This document shows positions 1 to 10,887 of a stretch of DNA of 64,000 bases, one piece after another (positions within the stretch are counted from its first letter, which is position 1; the number at the start of each line of letters is the position of its first letter). Source of the stretch: Monilinia fructicola (lineage: Eukaryota; Ascomycota; Leotiomycetes; Helotiales; Sclerotiniaceae); contig VICG01000009.1 of assembly GCA_008692225.1 (NCBI GenBank), positions 682,001 through 746,000 on the forward strand. Direction: 5' to 3'. The notes under the pieces are model-generated. The model did not search any database, was not told the origin of the DNA, and saw only the letters and a program-made list of their open reading frames with translations. The position numbers were made by a program, and so were the translations under genes.

Positions 1-726
1 CACCTCAAACTTCAACTTGAGGACATGGCCAAGAAATTTAACGAACAAGATACAGCCATGGAGGAACTAGTAAACCAACTCGCTGGAGAAAAACAGGCCC
101 GCATGGATGAGAGGGACCAGATTATTGCTCAGATGAAGAGAGCTGAAGAAGCAGAGAGGATTTCAAAACATCGTGCAAGCTGTTGTTCCACAGCTGGGGA
201 AGAGGATCTTGGAATTCCATCAGATGAGAAAGCAAAATGGAGGAAAAGTGCAGGTAGTACCGACTTGGGCAGTGAAAGTGATGATGATACCGCAAGTCGT
301 GGTGGAGAAAGTGTCTTTTCTAGGAGCAGAAGTCCCACTTTTACAGTCTCAACTATCATGACTAGAGATAGTACAAGAGATAGTATAAGAGACAGTATCC
401 CAGATATTCCTTCACCTCTTGGACGTGTTGGCACTTTACAAAAGGATGCTCAATTCACCAGCAACCCCACGATAGTTATTCCAACAAAACCAAAACCACA
501 AACCTCGGCTTTCAAGAAGATTCTGGGAATTGGCTCTAGCGAACCAAGTCCGACAAATGGGTGTTCAAATTGCAGTGGCCAGGGAGCATCAATGGCATGG
601 GATACAGTAGGGTTGCTGAGAGCCGAAAACAAGGGTTTGAAGGATAGAGTCGGTGAGCTTGAGGGAGCTGTCGAGGGGGCGCTGGACATATGTGGAGGTC
701 TGTTTCCTGCTGGCTCAGGCTCATGA
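1..726 (+). CDS. 3' part of a coiled-coil, serine-rich fungal protein (function unknown)
   Basis: The reading frame is open from the first base (HLKLQLED precedes the first Met at base 25), so the gene starts left of the window and only its last 241 codons are present. The first ~55 visible residues are charged and heptad-like, consistent with a coiled coil. A low-complexity Ser/Asp/Arg region follows, with a short repeated RDS motif (TRDSTRDSIRDS). The C-terminal part holds a CSNCSGQ Cys pair, then a second helix (LLRAENKGLKDRVGELEGAV) that again looks like a coiled coil, and a Gly/Ser tail ending in TGA. No catalytic motif is visible and I do not recognise a named family; the helix-rich, Ser-rich makeup would suit a cytoskeletal or scaffold protein, but that is inference. 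It is convergent with HEM1. Confidence 0.82.
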   Translation, partial: HLKLQLEDMAKKFNEQDTAMEELVNQLAGEKQARMDERDQIIAQMKRAEEAERISKHRASCCSTAGEEDLGIPSDEKAKWRKSAGSTDLGSESDDDTASRGGESVFSRSRSPTFTVSTIMTRDSTRDSIRDSIPDIPSPLGRVGTLQKDAQFTSNPTIVIPTKPKPQTSAFKKILGIGSSEPSPTNGCSNCSGQGASMAWDTVGLLRAENKGLKDRVGELEGAVEGALDICGGLFPAGSGS

Positions 727-2133
727 GATGGATAATTGGAAGAACATTTACTCTCACACTAGCTTCTAGCTGGTTAATCGACTTGGACATCACCACGATG
801 ATGAAATTCATAATAACAAAAAAAACCACTGATGACCGACAACGACCGATCGATTCAACTGCAGTTTATATTATACCCCCTTCTTGTTACCAATACTTTT
901 TTCTTTTCTATTTTTGGCTTTCGTGCACTTTGCTACCATTGGTTAGCTAGCTTTTGGTAGTTGCTTGTCACTGCCTTCGCTTACCTTTTGGACATTTTCT
1001 TGGACCTGAACTTGGTTTTGGCATACACATGGCACACACTTGCAAGACATTTGCTCACCCTGGCTCAATTACACTGGTGGATAGCATAGTATAGGAGTTG
1101 ACGGGTTTTCGTTGTCTATGACCCTTCTTTAAGAATTATGGCTGTGAAGGATTTGAAGTATTCTGTCCTGTCTTGTCCTGTCTTGTCCTGTCTTGTCCTG
1201 TCTTGTCCTGTCTCGTCCATGACTTAAGGTTGCAGGCCCAGGTTAACGCATGCATCTAGAAAGCGGTCGGTAAATGAATTAAAAAAGGACACCTAGGATC
1301 AACTCTGTTACTTATATGCATTTCGTGATGTTCTGATGTTGACCGAAACTCTGACTACTGTGGGAAAGGTAAGATTACATATGACGTGAACAAATTTACG
1401 CCAGTTCAATTTCACCTCAGCCTCCTCACCTTGGTTGATATCTACCAGTCCCAGAGAATATCTCACCTAGCCAGAGAAACAGGTTCACCCAGACTATAGG
1501 AAAATGTGTTTCATCAGATCAATTGTAGATTCTGTACCCACTTGACAAATCCACTTGACAAAAGGTCATCCTACTTACTAGTTTCTCTTCTGCCTCCTCT
1601 GTTGACTTGCCGTAACATTTACAACTACATACCTATCTCACCATGTGTTATACGTTAGATTATCTATCCCCCATGCCAGTCAATGAGAAGACATCTGCGA
1701 ATTCCCTTTTCCCTTCCCAGTGCGGGGTGCCTCGATGCGTTCTCTTCTACCATCCTTTGTAACCCTGATGACATGATTATTCTATGGATCATGGAGCAAC
1801 TTGTATTTCAGCGCTTCTGCTTTACAGGATCACGAAAGATCATTTCAATACATAGTCACGTCATGATACAGGTAAGGTATCCGAGTATGCAATGTACTAT
1901 CAATTTGATCAGTACCGAGTCAATCAATTCCACAGAAATATGCTATAATGCTAAGCTAAATAGCCAACGTGCGCACGAAATTCAATGATATCAAGCAGCT
2001 GTACATTCCATCATGATAAACTATCCTCTCAAATTCAAGCTCAAAAAGATCGTGGTTTTGGGTCCGAGGAGCATTTCATCCATCCATTGCACTGCAGATT
2101 ATGCAAGTGAAGATTATGACATAGGCGAGAAGC
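727..2133. other. Intergenic region between convergent genes
   Basis: About 1.4 kb between the stop codon of the first gene and the stop codon of HEM1, so it should hold both 3' UTRs. Stops occur in all frames, and the only open stretch (1683-1988) has no coding character. Apart from the decanucleotide repeat at 1161-1218 I see nothing specific in it. Confidence 0.7.
1161..1218. repeat. Tandem decanucleotide repeat (TCTTGTCCTG)n
   Basis: Nearly six head-to-tail copies of a 10-bp unit, TCTTGTCCTG. The outer copies vary (TTCTGTCCTG at the left, TCTCGTCCAT at the right). It lies in the 3' intergenic region and has no obvious function. Confidence 0.95.
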
Positions 2134-4065
2134 CTACTGAGCCGCAGCACTAACAGCCTTGGCTGTTTCTTGGATTTCCCGCTCCAAAAGCGCCTCCATG
2201 ATACCCCCTGGACCAGCAGCCTTCATCTCCTTGACAACTTTATCGACACCAAGTTGTTTGTCGGTCCAAAGGGGCTCTGGAACCTCGGCGTCAGCTTCGC
2301 CTACACCAATGAAACCACCTTGAGCGGCCCATTCCGAGGTGCGCTTGATGCCGAGTTCAGTGAATACAGAGTCAATGGCATTAACCAGGTGCTCACGATA
2401 TTCGCGGACATGACCTGGTGTAGGAGTGATACGGAGACGTTCCTGGCCTACGGGGACGGTGGGGTAATTGATGGATTGCACGTAGATGCCGTGAACTTCA
2501 AGGAGCATATCAGATGCGCGTTTAGCAAGCTCGGCGTTTCCGACGAGGACTGGGATGATGTGGGATGGATTGGGGATGACTGGAATATCGCGCTCGCCAA
2601 GTGAGTCTTTGACGGCCCGGGTATGAAGTTGTTGGAGGCGGCGGTCACCTTGGTATTCCGATTGATATTCGATGGCAGCTTGTGCGCCAGCCATGGTCGC
2701 GGGTGGAAGAGACGTGGTGAAGATGAAACCGGCGGCAAGAGATCGGATGGCATCTACCATCTTATGGGATCCGGCGATGTAACCACCAACACATCCGTAT
2801 GCTTTGCCTAAAGTTCCAGTAATGATGTCCACACGATCCATAATGGTACCCTGTGGACGGCCAGCAAGATGAGCTTCATAATCTAGATGTTCTGCCACAC
2901 CAGCACCGTGTGGTCCATACATGCCTACTGCGTGAACTTCATCGAGAAAGGTGAGTGCGCCGTATTTCTCGGCTAAATCACAAATTCCCTCGATGGGTCC
3001 AATTGAGCCACACATGCTGTATACGGATTCAAACGCAATAATCTTAGGGGTTTCACGTGGAAGGGATGCCAGCTTGGCTTCTAGATCTTCCAAATCGTTG
3101 TGCTTGAAGACAAGTTTCTTTGCGCCAGAGTGTCTAATGCCCTGAATCATTGAAGCATGATTCAAAGAATCGGACAAAATAACACAATCGGGCAACTTGC
3201 TACCGAGGGTCGCAAGCGTCGCATCATTTGCGACATAGCAAGAAGTAAAAACGAGTGCAGCATCCTTGGCATGAAGTTTTGCAAGTGAGGCCTCGAGGCC
3301 AACCGCATGTTTGTTATGGCCGGAAATATTTCTGGTTCCACCAGCACCCGCACCATACTCATCAAGGGTTTCGTGCATTGCCTTTAGGACTTGAGGGTTT
3401 CGGCCCATTCCAAGATAATCATTGGAACACCATACTGTCACTTTCTCGTTCTTGTTGGCCATGTGAGCTCGAGGAAATTCCTTGGCCAAACGGTTGATGT
3501 TGTTAAAGTAGCGATAGGATTTATCTTTGTGCTTCTTGTCCAATTCCGCGCTATAGAATGCTTCATAATCGAACTTGGCGCCTTTAGGTTGCTCATGACG
3601 AGTAGCTTGAGCTGGTTGGCGTGTTTGCTTGATGTGTTGAAATGGTACTATTCATCTGACGTTAGAATCTCATTTTACTTGAACAGTGAGGTGGGTTTGA
3701 TTTTTCAAGAAAAAAGAAAAATATATACCATTTTCGCGGCCAAACACTGTATCCTCAACAGCCCTCGCTTCATAGGACCTGCTAGTATGAAGCTTTGCTT
3801 TTCCGCTGCTGACTTTGCCAGAAAAGGCTCGGATGGCCTTCATAGCAGCAACGCCACCAAATCCAACCTTTCCGGCCTTTGCTGTCTGAACGGCGAGAGC
3901 TTTGCCCATGACTGGGCAACGGCCTGCAATAGTTTGGAGATTTGACATACTTCCACCACCTGGAGAGGCATGAGGGCGAGTGGAGGTTGAGAGGGAGCGA
4001 AGAGTTGCGGGGGAAGTCTTTTGGAGAAATGGGCACATTGCCCGGCCTTTGAGGACGGCTTCCAT
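2134..4065 (-). CDS. HEM1: 5-aminolevulinate synthase, mitochondrial (two exons)
   Basis: Catalyses the first step of heme synthesis in the mitochondrial matrix: glycine plus succinyl-CoA gives 5-aminolevulinate, CO2 and CoA, with PLP as cofactor. Exon 1 is 4065-3729 and exon 2 is 3647-2134; the 81-bp intron 3728-3648 has donor GTATAT, a TTCTAAC branch site and acceptor TAG. Joined, it encodes 616 residues, the usual fungal length. The N-terminus is basic and Ser/Thr-rich, as expected of a mitochondrial presequence, and carries two Cys-Pro heme-regulatory motifs (CPF at residues 11-12, CPV at 50-51). In the type II PLP aminotransferase-like core I see [16 protein letters not shown] sequence, [35 protein letters not shown] (Asp348 for the pyridine nitrogen) and TLGKAYG (Lys394, Schiff base). 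The CP motifs suggest feedback of heme on import. An open frame also begins at TTG 3543, but that is internal to exon 2. Identification is secure. Confidence 0.97.
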
Positions 4066-4904
4066 GGCTGTTTCTATTTGTTCAATGGATGGAGTATTGA
4101 CTGCAAAGACTCAATTGAAAGACCTCAAAAGACTTCCTCTTTAAACAAGGAAATATGATGCGGAAGAGAATATTGAAAAGGAAGAGAAAGATCGTATGTA
4201 TCAAGAGGGGAAATAGAGCAGAGCGGCGGGATTATGTACTGACAGAAGAATTGCACTTGATACAAAATCTGGCCGAGGAGTGGGAATTGAGGGATACCAG
4301 ATCGGTAGAGTTATGAATAATAACAATCAAGAACTTTAACACTAGTACACCAATTAGGTCGGGATTATATTAAACTTTCTTCCGACCGATAATTAACAGG
4401 AATAAACAGGAATAGAAATAAGCAGGATCTAATTGGTTCACGGTTGATTGAACGAGTAAATGAGTGAATAAGTGAATAGATAAATCAATAAATAAATCAG
4501 CATGTTAAGAAATAAATATATAAATTGAGTATTTATAATGAACGTCTACCTCCAGGGCTACCTAGTACTTGATGAATATCCATAGACTTGTTTAAACCTT
4601 TTGGTATACCTAGCCTAAATAGGTAGCGTTGTACTTTACCTACCTAGGTAGGTATCTAATTCTTGAATAAAATTGAGATAAGATTACCTAATCAGGTAAT
4701 CAACCCTTTTAAACTTAAGTGCATAAATATCTTTTAAGGGTCCTTTTACCCCACAATATATAATTATATAGCAATATAATTGATGGACTATCAATATCAT
4801 GAATACCTACCTAGGTAATTACCTGTCTAGTACTTGGATACTGATACTATTACTATCGATTCCTAACGATTGATATAAGATATACACTTATATATAAGTA
4901 GGTG

Positions 4905-4995
4905 CATACATACATACATATATACATATATACCGTAGACATATATACATATACACATATATACCGTGGACATACTTACATACATACATAATACA
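4905..4995. repeat. ACAT/ATAC microsatellite with an imperfect ~35-bp tandem repeat
   Basis: Alternating ACATACAT and ATATATAC runs. Inside them the block ACATATATACC-GT[AG]GACATA occurs twice in tandem. Simple-sequence expansion in the upstream region of HEM1; no function is evident. Confidence 0.85.
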
Positions 4996-5138
4996 TATAT
5001 GCGTTTAGAAAGCAGAGAAATGGCGATGAGGAAGGGTAAATCTGTTCAAACTAGCCTGTTAGCCGATTAACGCAGCCTGTCCTTTGAGTATTCATTCTGC
5101 ACTAAGTATGCTTTAACCTTACTCGTACTGACTTACGG

Positions 5139-5191
5139 TACTGTATTCTGTATTCTGTATTCTGTACTCTGTATTCTGTACTCTGTACTCT
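5139..5191. repeat. Heptanucleotide tandem repeat (TATTCTG / TACTCTG)n
   Basis: Seven or so head-to-tail copies of a 7-bp unit, alternating between TATTCTG and TACTCTG. Local simple repeat in intergenic DNA. Confidence 0.95.
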
Positions 5192-5580
5192 ATGCAGTAG
5201 AAATCATCCACGGCCGCCCCACAATCGAAAAGATCTGATCTTACTCGAGAACTGTATCTTAAACACTACTTGTTACTGTACGAGGAGAGTACTGCCTGTA
5301 CCTTTACTCCGTAAATCGCCCTTACTATGGAAAGGTTGGGCCACTAGGAACTTTCGTTTTCAAATCCCGAATAAGGTTACATTACAGTAGGTAATGAATT
5401 ACAATCAATCCTCGGAATGTTCGCAAAGATGGGTTATGAATCCGGGATTCTATCGTATTCGGACTTAAAAGCACTACCGCAGCCCGCTAAGTATCTGCTG
5501 TGCTAAGGTTCTTCTTAGCGTTAATTGGGATTAGATATTCTAGAAAGCTTCCTCGTACCTACCTATACATTATATTATAT

Positions 5581-5622
5581 CCCTCCCTCCTACCTCCTAC
5601 CTCCTATCTCCTACCTACCGAC
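5581..5622. repeat. Pyrimidine-rich CCTCCTA-type tandem repeat
   Basis: Short imperfect repeats of CCTCCTACCTCCTA on the plus strand, ending in CCTACCGACC. Homopyrimidine tract in intergenic DNA with no gene attached. Confidence 0.8.
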
Positions 5623-7396
5623 CTGGTATGGCTAGCAGTCTGCAATACTTCAACTGATGTGTGACATACCCTTCTCACAAATCCCACTCCGAAAGGCCTC
5701 TTCAAAGTAATGGGCATACAAAATTATGGATGATAATAAAAGGTAGCTAGCCGGTGAGGTTCTCAACAACGGCACGCACTAATAGCTTCAGAACCTAACG
5801 ATGAATGGTTGGTAGGTGAGGAGACAACGTAAGCTAGAAAGGAGAAGTGATGATTTACATATAAACCAAATTTCTCCACGGAAATGGATTTCCTCGTGGA
5901 CGGCTTGATTATCTTTCACGGTTGTGTACAAAGATCATGTCGAGCAATATAATTGTGAGATAAAATAGGCCGATCAACATATGCTCAATTGGACAGCGTA
6001 TATATATCTGAACATCTCGTGATGATTGTGGAAATGCCTTTTTAGATCTTCAGCCCCAGCCAACTTCAGACAGTTATTGAAATGCCAATGGGCCATCCAA
6101 GCGTAGGTAGCAGAAATTATACCCATGAGTCCATCGTGTCCTTCAGGCATCGGGAACACAAGACTTGGTTGGTAGATTTAGTTCGGCGGCTCTGCTAGAA
6201 CTACGTGACAGTCTCTCGGTTCTGATACCCCTGAATGGTGAACCTAGTTGACATTCATGGAACAGTAATGGAACTATACAATGTATTATTATGACAAAAG
6301 CAAGTAGTTTAACTTCAGATATGCTTGCCTGTATCCATATTAAGACTGTTACTTTACTAGACTACTTTATCCAAGAGAAAGATCAGAAAAAACTAATACA
6401 CAATGTATCAAGTCAAACACACTCATTCGATAAAATACCATCACAAACATACTAAAAAGTGCAGGATTGCATTCCGCTGCTTTCAAAGGGTAGAACACCC
6501 GTAAGAACTGTTTTTTCCTTTGGTCACTCAGTCAGTGACTTGCCATCGGCAAAGTAAACTTCATACCAGTCATATTCTCTTCAAAAGGAAAGGAACGTAT
6601 ACACATACACATATTTTCACGATCAAAGGCAATGCGATACGGGCAAGAAGAGGCGATGGGAAGATGCGTCTAACGAAGAGGCATAGCTTAGGAAACAAGA
6701 CTTGGTTCTAGTGAATCTACGAGATTTGGGCATAGGGAAAATAGAACCTCAGCTCCTCATAGTTAAGTTTTAATGAATTGAAAAACATCAGAAAAAACAA
6801 AACTGTCATTCACAAAATGTTTGTATCTTTGAGGATACGACAAACATATACGAACTAATCATCTGAACTCGACGCCCCCTCGCCGATCATACTCTACATC
6901 CTGACTGATGGAGTACGTCAACACTTCAAGCTTCTTAAGAAGGAGTAATGAAGAGATAATGGAGTAATGAAGTAATGGAATGATTGTAATATCTCGATTG
7001 GATCCATAAGCAGCAAGTCTTGGGAGTAATAAATCTCAATCCATCTGGAAAGGCACTCTCACGCACACTAATAAGCACCAATGACAGCAACACAGCCAAT
7101 CGATTATGCGCTATCTATATTTATCTCAATACACCTTCGATTCTCCTATACTGAAGCCCTGTCTGTCGTACTACAATAGCCTCACCATTCATGTTGACAT
7201 CATTGTATATCAATATTCCGAGTAATGGTAGTGTCTGGATACACTAGCTAGCTATGGCTCAGAGTATATAGAAGCGTCTCTCCCCAGTCTTTCCTCTCCT
7301 TTGCTTTACAATTGCCTATATTCAATTCACTCTATCAGATCACCTACAAGTAGATTACTCGGATACACCCAGCGACAAGTCTTCAAACGTACAGTC

Positions 7397-8035
7397 ATGG
7401 TATCTATAACAGCCCCTGGAGAGAACTTTGAAGTTCGCCAAATCTCTTCAGCCGACGATTGGCACCCCGACCCTCCAAATTTATCCCTCTATCCCCTGCT
7501 CGTCAAGAACTCAATGATGATATTATTTCTGTACACTTGTCAATCTAACATTAAACGTGTTTAGAGACACACTCCTGATTGTTTGTACGATGATCAGTTC
7601 TTGTACGCCGATGACCGGTATAAGATGACCGGGCAGTGGTTTGCACTGCCAAAGCTGTTCAAAGATATCAAGAACGAGAGTTATCAGGTTGTTTGAAGCG
7701 ATGAAGAGGTCATTCAATTCAAGAACGAGCAGGTATTTGGTGCTCACTATGAAGTTGGCCGATTTCTATTTGCGCGAGTGCTAACCGCGGTCGGGTAGTC
7801 ATGGGCTTTTGATGAAATCATTCCAAAAACTGCCACAATCAATCCCCTTGTTACATTGTCACTCGATCCTGAGACTGTTCATAGCGATTTGATACGAGTT
7901 AAGTATCACGAAGATCAAGCCAATGATAAAGAATATAGTCACGAGGGTGTAGGTTTTTCATTCAAGAAATGGCAGGCAGGTCAAGTTGCAAAACATATGA
8001 GTAGCGATGAGGTTGCTGTCTTCGAGAAGGTTTAG
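7397..8035 (+). pseudogene. Three-exon small gene model with one in-frame TGA (hypothetical protein, possibly a pseudogene)
   Basis: Reading through two introns gives a coherent protein. Exon 1 is 7397-7501, intron 7502-7564 (63 bp, weak donor GTCAAG, TCTAAC branch, TTTAG acceptor), exon 2 is 7565-7732, intron 7733-7798 (66 bp, donor GTATTT, GCTAAC branch), exon 3 is 7799-8035. All exons are multiples of three and join in frame into 169 residues, with sequence such as SLYPLLRHTPDCLYDD, MTGQWFALPKLFKDI and SWAFDEIIPKTATINP. The frame is broken only by TGA at 7694-7696. Either this is a young pseudogene, or exon 2 ends at 7687 and the true splice pattern is different (a 45-bp GTTGTT..CAG intron would skip the TGA but then leads into another stop at the 3' side). 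I do not recognise the family. Confidence is for there being a real gene or its remnant here. Confidence 0.55.
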
Positions 8036-8504
8036 TGCAGCTGGAAAAGAGCATGTTAAGAAGTATGGAGATTGGAGATTGGAAGGGGGAAGCCCAAGTC
8101 AAGGGGTTGTAAAGCATTGCTCGATAAGAGCAAAACAATTTTTTATTATACCATTAAGCGATATTGCTTTCTCAACATATGGATGAGGTTTCTTCTTCTG
8201 TTTTTGTTTGTGCATACAGAGTTCGATGCATCCGTCACATCCAAATGATAGTGAGGACAGAACTATCCACGATGTCAATATCTTGCTTCACGGAACATCT
8301 AATACCAGGATGCTTTGGTATCCGTCGAACAGAACCTAATTGCTTTCCCAATTGTCTATCGGCGGGGTATCAAAATCACCTCCTTCGAGAAGGCTTATTA
8401 GGTTTGGCTGAGATTTGAAGGAGTTCGGTGTCAAGTCTGATGCAAAATGCGTGAGAACTTCACCATAAATTTCATAAAACGGGCCTGATACTCTAAGGTT
8501 ATCC
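8036..8504. other. Intergenic, nothing recognised
   Basis: Balanced-composition DNA after the interrupted gene. The open stretch 8164-8418 (+) has no coding character and no plausible splice partners. Nothing else is seen. Confidence 0.5.
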
Positions 8505-9038
8505 TCAGATGATGATGAGACAGGATCTCCTAAAGGTACACTTGAATTTTCCTAAGAGATTTACAAGACTGCCGAAAGATTTGGCGCAGAGATCGTGACG
8601 CTGCGACATCTGCAGTCTTTTCCTCGTAGCTATCCACTTGGTTCGAAGTTCCCGCCAGTAATTGTTCCCGTCGAGCTTAAGCTTGACCGCTGATGGATCA
8701 AGTTGTAAGTATCGATATCTGAACCATATACACCACTCATCGCTTCGCGCGATTTTTGTTATTGGTGTTGACTCTGTGTTCTCCAGTCTGTGTAATGGTG
8801 CTTCATTGTAGGACATACTGGTATTCCTGCTTACCGTTGATTGGGGCTGGAATATCACTGGAATAATTGTATGGCCATCATAACGCTCTAGTATGACATC
8901 TTTCCTAGCTGCAAAATTATTAAAAGCACCGTGCAAGAGGCTCAATTTTCCGATATAGAAGCTATGCCAATGATCTTGTAGCGCAGAGATCAACCCAAGA
9001 TCTTTCTTTCTTTCTTTCTTTCTTTCTGATTGCTGCAT
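8505..9038 (-). CDS. Hypothetical 177-residue ORF, doubtful
   Basis: This is the longest unspliced open frame between HEM1 and the 2EXR gene. The putative start lies at the edge of a TTTC microsatellite that is read as alternating Glu/Arg/Lys-Lys, which is suspicious. The downstream part is less simple: SEWCIW-like aromatic stretches, then LKLDGNNYWRELRTKW and a basic C-terminus. The LDGxNYxxW-like string faintly recalls the N-terminal gag motif of copia-type retroelements, but one short string is not evidence enough. No signal peptide or membrane segment is visible. It may be a relic or chance; I would keep it only as a low-confidence call. Confidence 0.25.
   Translation of the reverse strand: MQQSERKKERKKDLGLISALQDHWHSFYIGKLSLLHGAFNNFAARKDVILERYDGHTIIPVIFQPQSTVSRNTSMSYNEAPLHRLENTESTPITKIARSDEWCIWFRYRYLQLDPSAVKLKLDGNNYWRELRTKWIATRKRLQMSQRHDLCAKSFGSLVNLLGKFKCTFRRSCLIII
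9001..9027. repeat. (TTTC)n microsatellite
   Basis: Six to seven perfect TTTC units. It overlaps the start of the weak minus-strand ORF. Confidence 0.95.
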
Positions 9039-10397
9039 AATCTGCCTCGCATAAACCGCAACTTAATCAATATCCTTTTAATGCTTGCAGCAACTTCTGA
9101 CTCTGCAATGGCTAAGCTTTTCTGTATAGCATAGCTGGAATGTAAACTCTTCCCAACGGTCCGCGTATCTGGCCGTTGTTTGACATTTCTATTCATAAAG
9201 GATAGTTTCGATGCAAAGCCAGTACTTTTTAAAACAGAACTTGGCGTCCCCAGATCTAAGAAATCGTGAGACTGTGGCTATGGGGTCACTTTAGATGCAA
9301 GACGAGCCCATTCCAAAAATCTGGGTGATTCTTTAGTTCAATGCCTCGATTACTTGTAGTACTTGCACTTCTTTAGTAAATCGCCTCTGTTGGGAACTTT
9401 CTTCTCAGGTGAAAAGGGCATGATGCTTCAAGGTCAACAAGCTTTATGACAAACTGCTAGGCTCCGCAGTTTGAGAAGACAATGGTAAGGAAGTTTCATA
9501 GGTCTTTATCGTAATGAGGACTAACATGTTCGAAGGTTTCTGATTGTATCTAACAAGCAGGGAATGCAACAATGGTATTCGTCAACAAGAATGCTTGATA
9601 TTGCTCAAATGGTAGCAGTGATTAGACCGCAAATTTCATCGTAATTGTTTCTTCCTATTAAGATAGATCTCTCGTCCATGTATAGTGTATTCAGGCAGTG
9701 GAAACATTACTTGGCTACATTTTCCCAAGCCTTCAATCACTTCAACTCCACTTTATTCGAACTCTGGAAGAGATAAAGTGGCGCACACATTGAAGAATTA
9801 CACGAGACCATTCAATTTCCTTGAGCTCATACCTATAGGAAACGAAAGCTTTTGCACTAAATTGATGCTACGCAGAAGTACATGTATACGGAATTCTTTG
9901 AGCTGTTCAATCAAGATCGAAACTGTCTGTCATGGAATACCTAGGTAGTGTCAATTATCTTCCACAATGAACCCAAGTTTGGTTTGTTGTATATAAAGCC
10001 TTCCAGGTTGCTTTTTATACAAACCATTGAAAGGGGTGCTGGGGGTCTTTCTCTCAAGAGTAGTTCACTTGAACCTATTTCTTTCCATGCATGAGAACAT
10101 TCTCGGCTAAGTACATGATGGTTCTTCCAAATTTGTTTGTAGGTACACAGCGTGACTTGTAGATTGACAAGTAAATATCATGTATATCGAAATGGAATCA
10201 TCAGATACACATATGCATACTTGTAGTTTTAATAGTCTTCCTCTCAGTTGATTGGTTGTATCTACACGTATATGACATATATCATATGCATATAACACTA
10301 TAGCATCTCACCATGTGCAGGTGTTCTTCTATCTCACTAAGCAGTTGGATACTCTATTTTTTTCTTCTCTCTAAGGTCAGACTTTAATCAAAGCCAG
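9039..10397. other. Gene-poor region, nothing recognised
   Basis: About 1.35 kb of mixed-composition DNA with stops in all frames. Open stretches at 9685-9948 (+) and 10107-10298 (-) look like chance. No repeats of note and no RNA gene seen. Confidence 0.5.
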
Positions 10398-10784
10398 ATG
10401 CCTCACGCAGATGAAGCTGAACAACAATATGCAGCTATGCAAGTATCTGGCTGAGACCACTGGTGGACTGGTGAAGTTGTCATTGGCTCTCTTTCTTCAG
10501 ATGAGGGGAAGCCAAATGAAAGGCCTATTGCTGCAGTTCATGAAACATATGCAGTTGTTCGGAGATTTAATGTCCTAATAGTGAATACATACTGTGCAAA
10601 TATATTCACTGAAATTTGTCATGCCATACTGAACTATATATCTGTAAGATGGGTATGTATCTCCTGATCTGTCGGCATCTGCCACACCTTTCAGCTTTTC
10701 CTCGATCTAAAAGAAATTTGGGAAATGGATAACTATCAGGGGCTCTCCACTATCAGCACCAACTTGTATTCATCACAGTTATAA
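10398..10784 (+). pseudogene. Two-exon gene remnant with an in-frame TGA (hypothetical)
   Basis: From ATG 10398 the frame reads MPHADEAEQQYAAMQVSG, then TGA at 10452-10454, then continues open as DHWWTGEVVIGSLSSDEGKP... to SVRW at 10651. There it meets a consensus donor (GTATGT, 10652) and an acceptor TTTCAG ending at 10694; the second exon 10695-10784 continues in frame as LFLDLKEIWEMDNYQG... and ends in TAA. A spliced frame of 128 sense codons broken by a single stop suggests a recently dead gene, or a gene that truly starts downstream or has another upstream exon. No family is recognised. It ends about 100 bp before the start of the 2EXR gene on the same strand. Confidence 0.4.
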
Positions 10785-10887
10785 TTAATGTAAGTCACTA
10801 TTCCTCCGCTACTTTTTGACTGCTACTCACGAACTCAAACTCAGACCCAGAACGCAACGTACTGAAATATAGCAAAATCTCGAAGAA

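Larger units (their letters stand above)
4066..7396. other. Gene-poor intergenic region with simple repeats
   Basis: About 3.3 kb upstream of HEM1. The first few hundred bases should contain its promoter and 5' UTR; I see no certain TATA element. The stretch 4600-4830 is rich in TACCTA/TAGGTA tetramer-like runs, followed by the repeats listed separately. A minus-strand open frame at 5974-6159 (61 codons, Met-rich start) has no recognisable domain and is probably chance. The rest shows stops in all frames. Confidence 0.6.

Noticed and set aside
2170..2604. 144-codon plus-strand ORF over HEM1
   Set aside because: Shadow of the HEM1 coding sequence on the other strand.
3543..3545. Start of HEM1 at 3543
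   Set aside because: TTG internal to exon 2; joining exon 1 (4065-3729) restores the presequence and conserved [13 protein letters not shown] region.
5974..6159. Minus-strand 61-codon ORF (MFPMPEGHDGLMG...)
   Set aside because: Short, isolated, no splice partners or domain; probably chance.
9685..9948. 87-codon plus-strand ORF
   Set aside because: No domain, no splice context, no start-site support.
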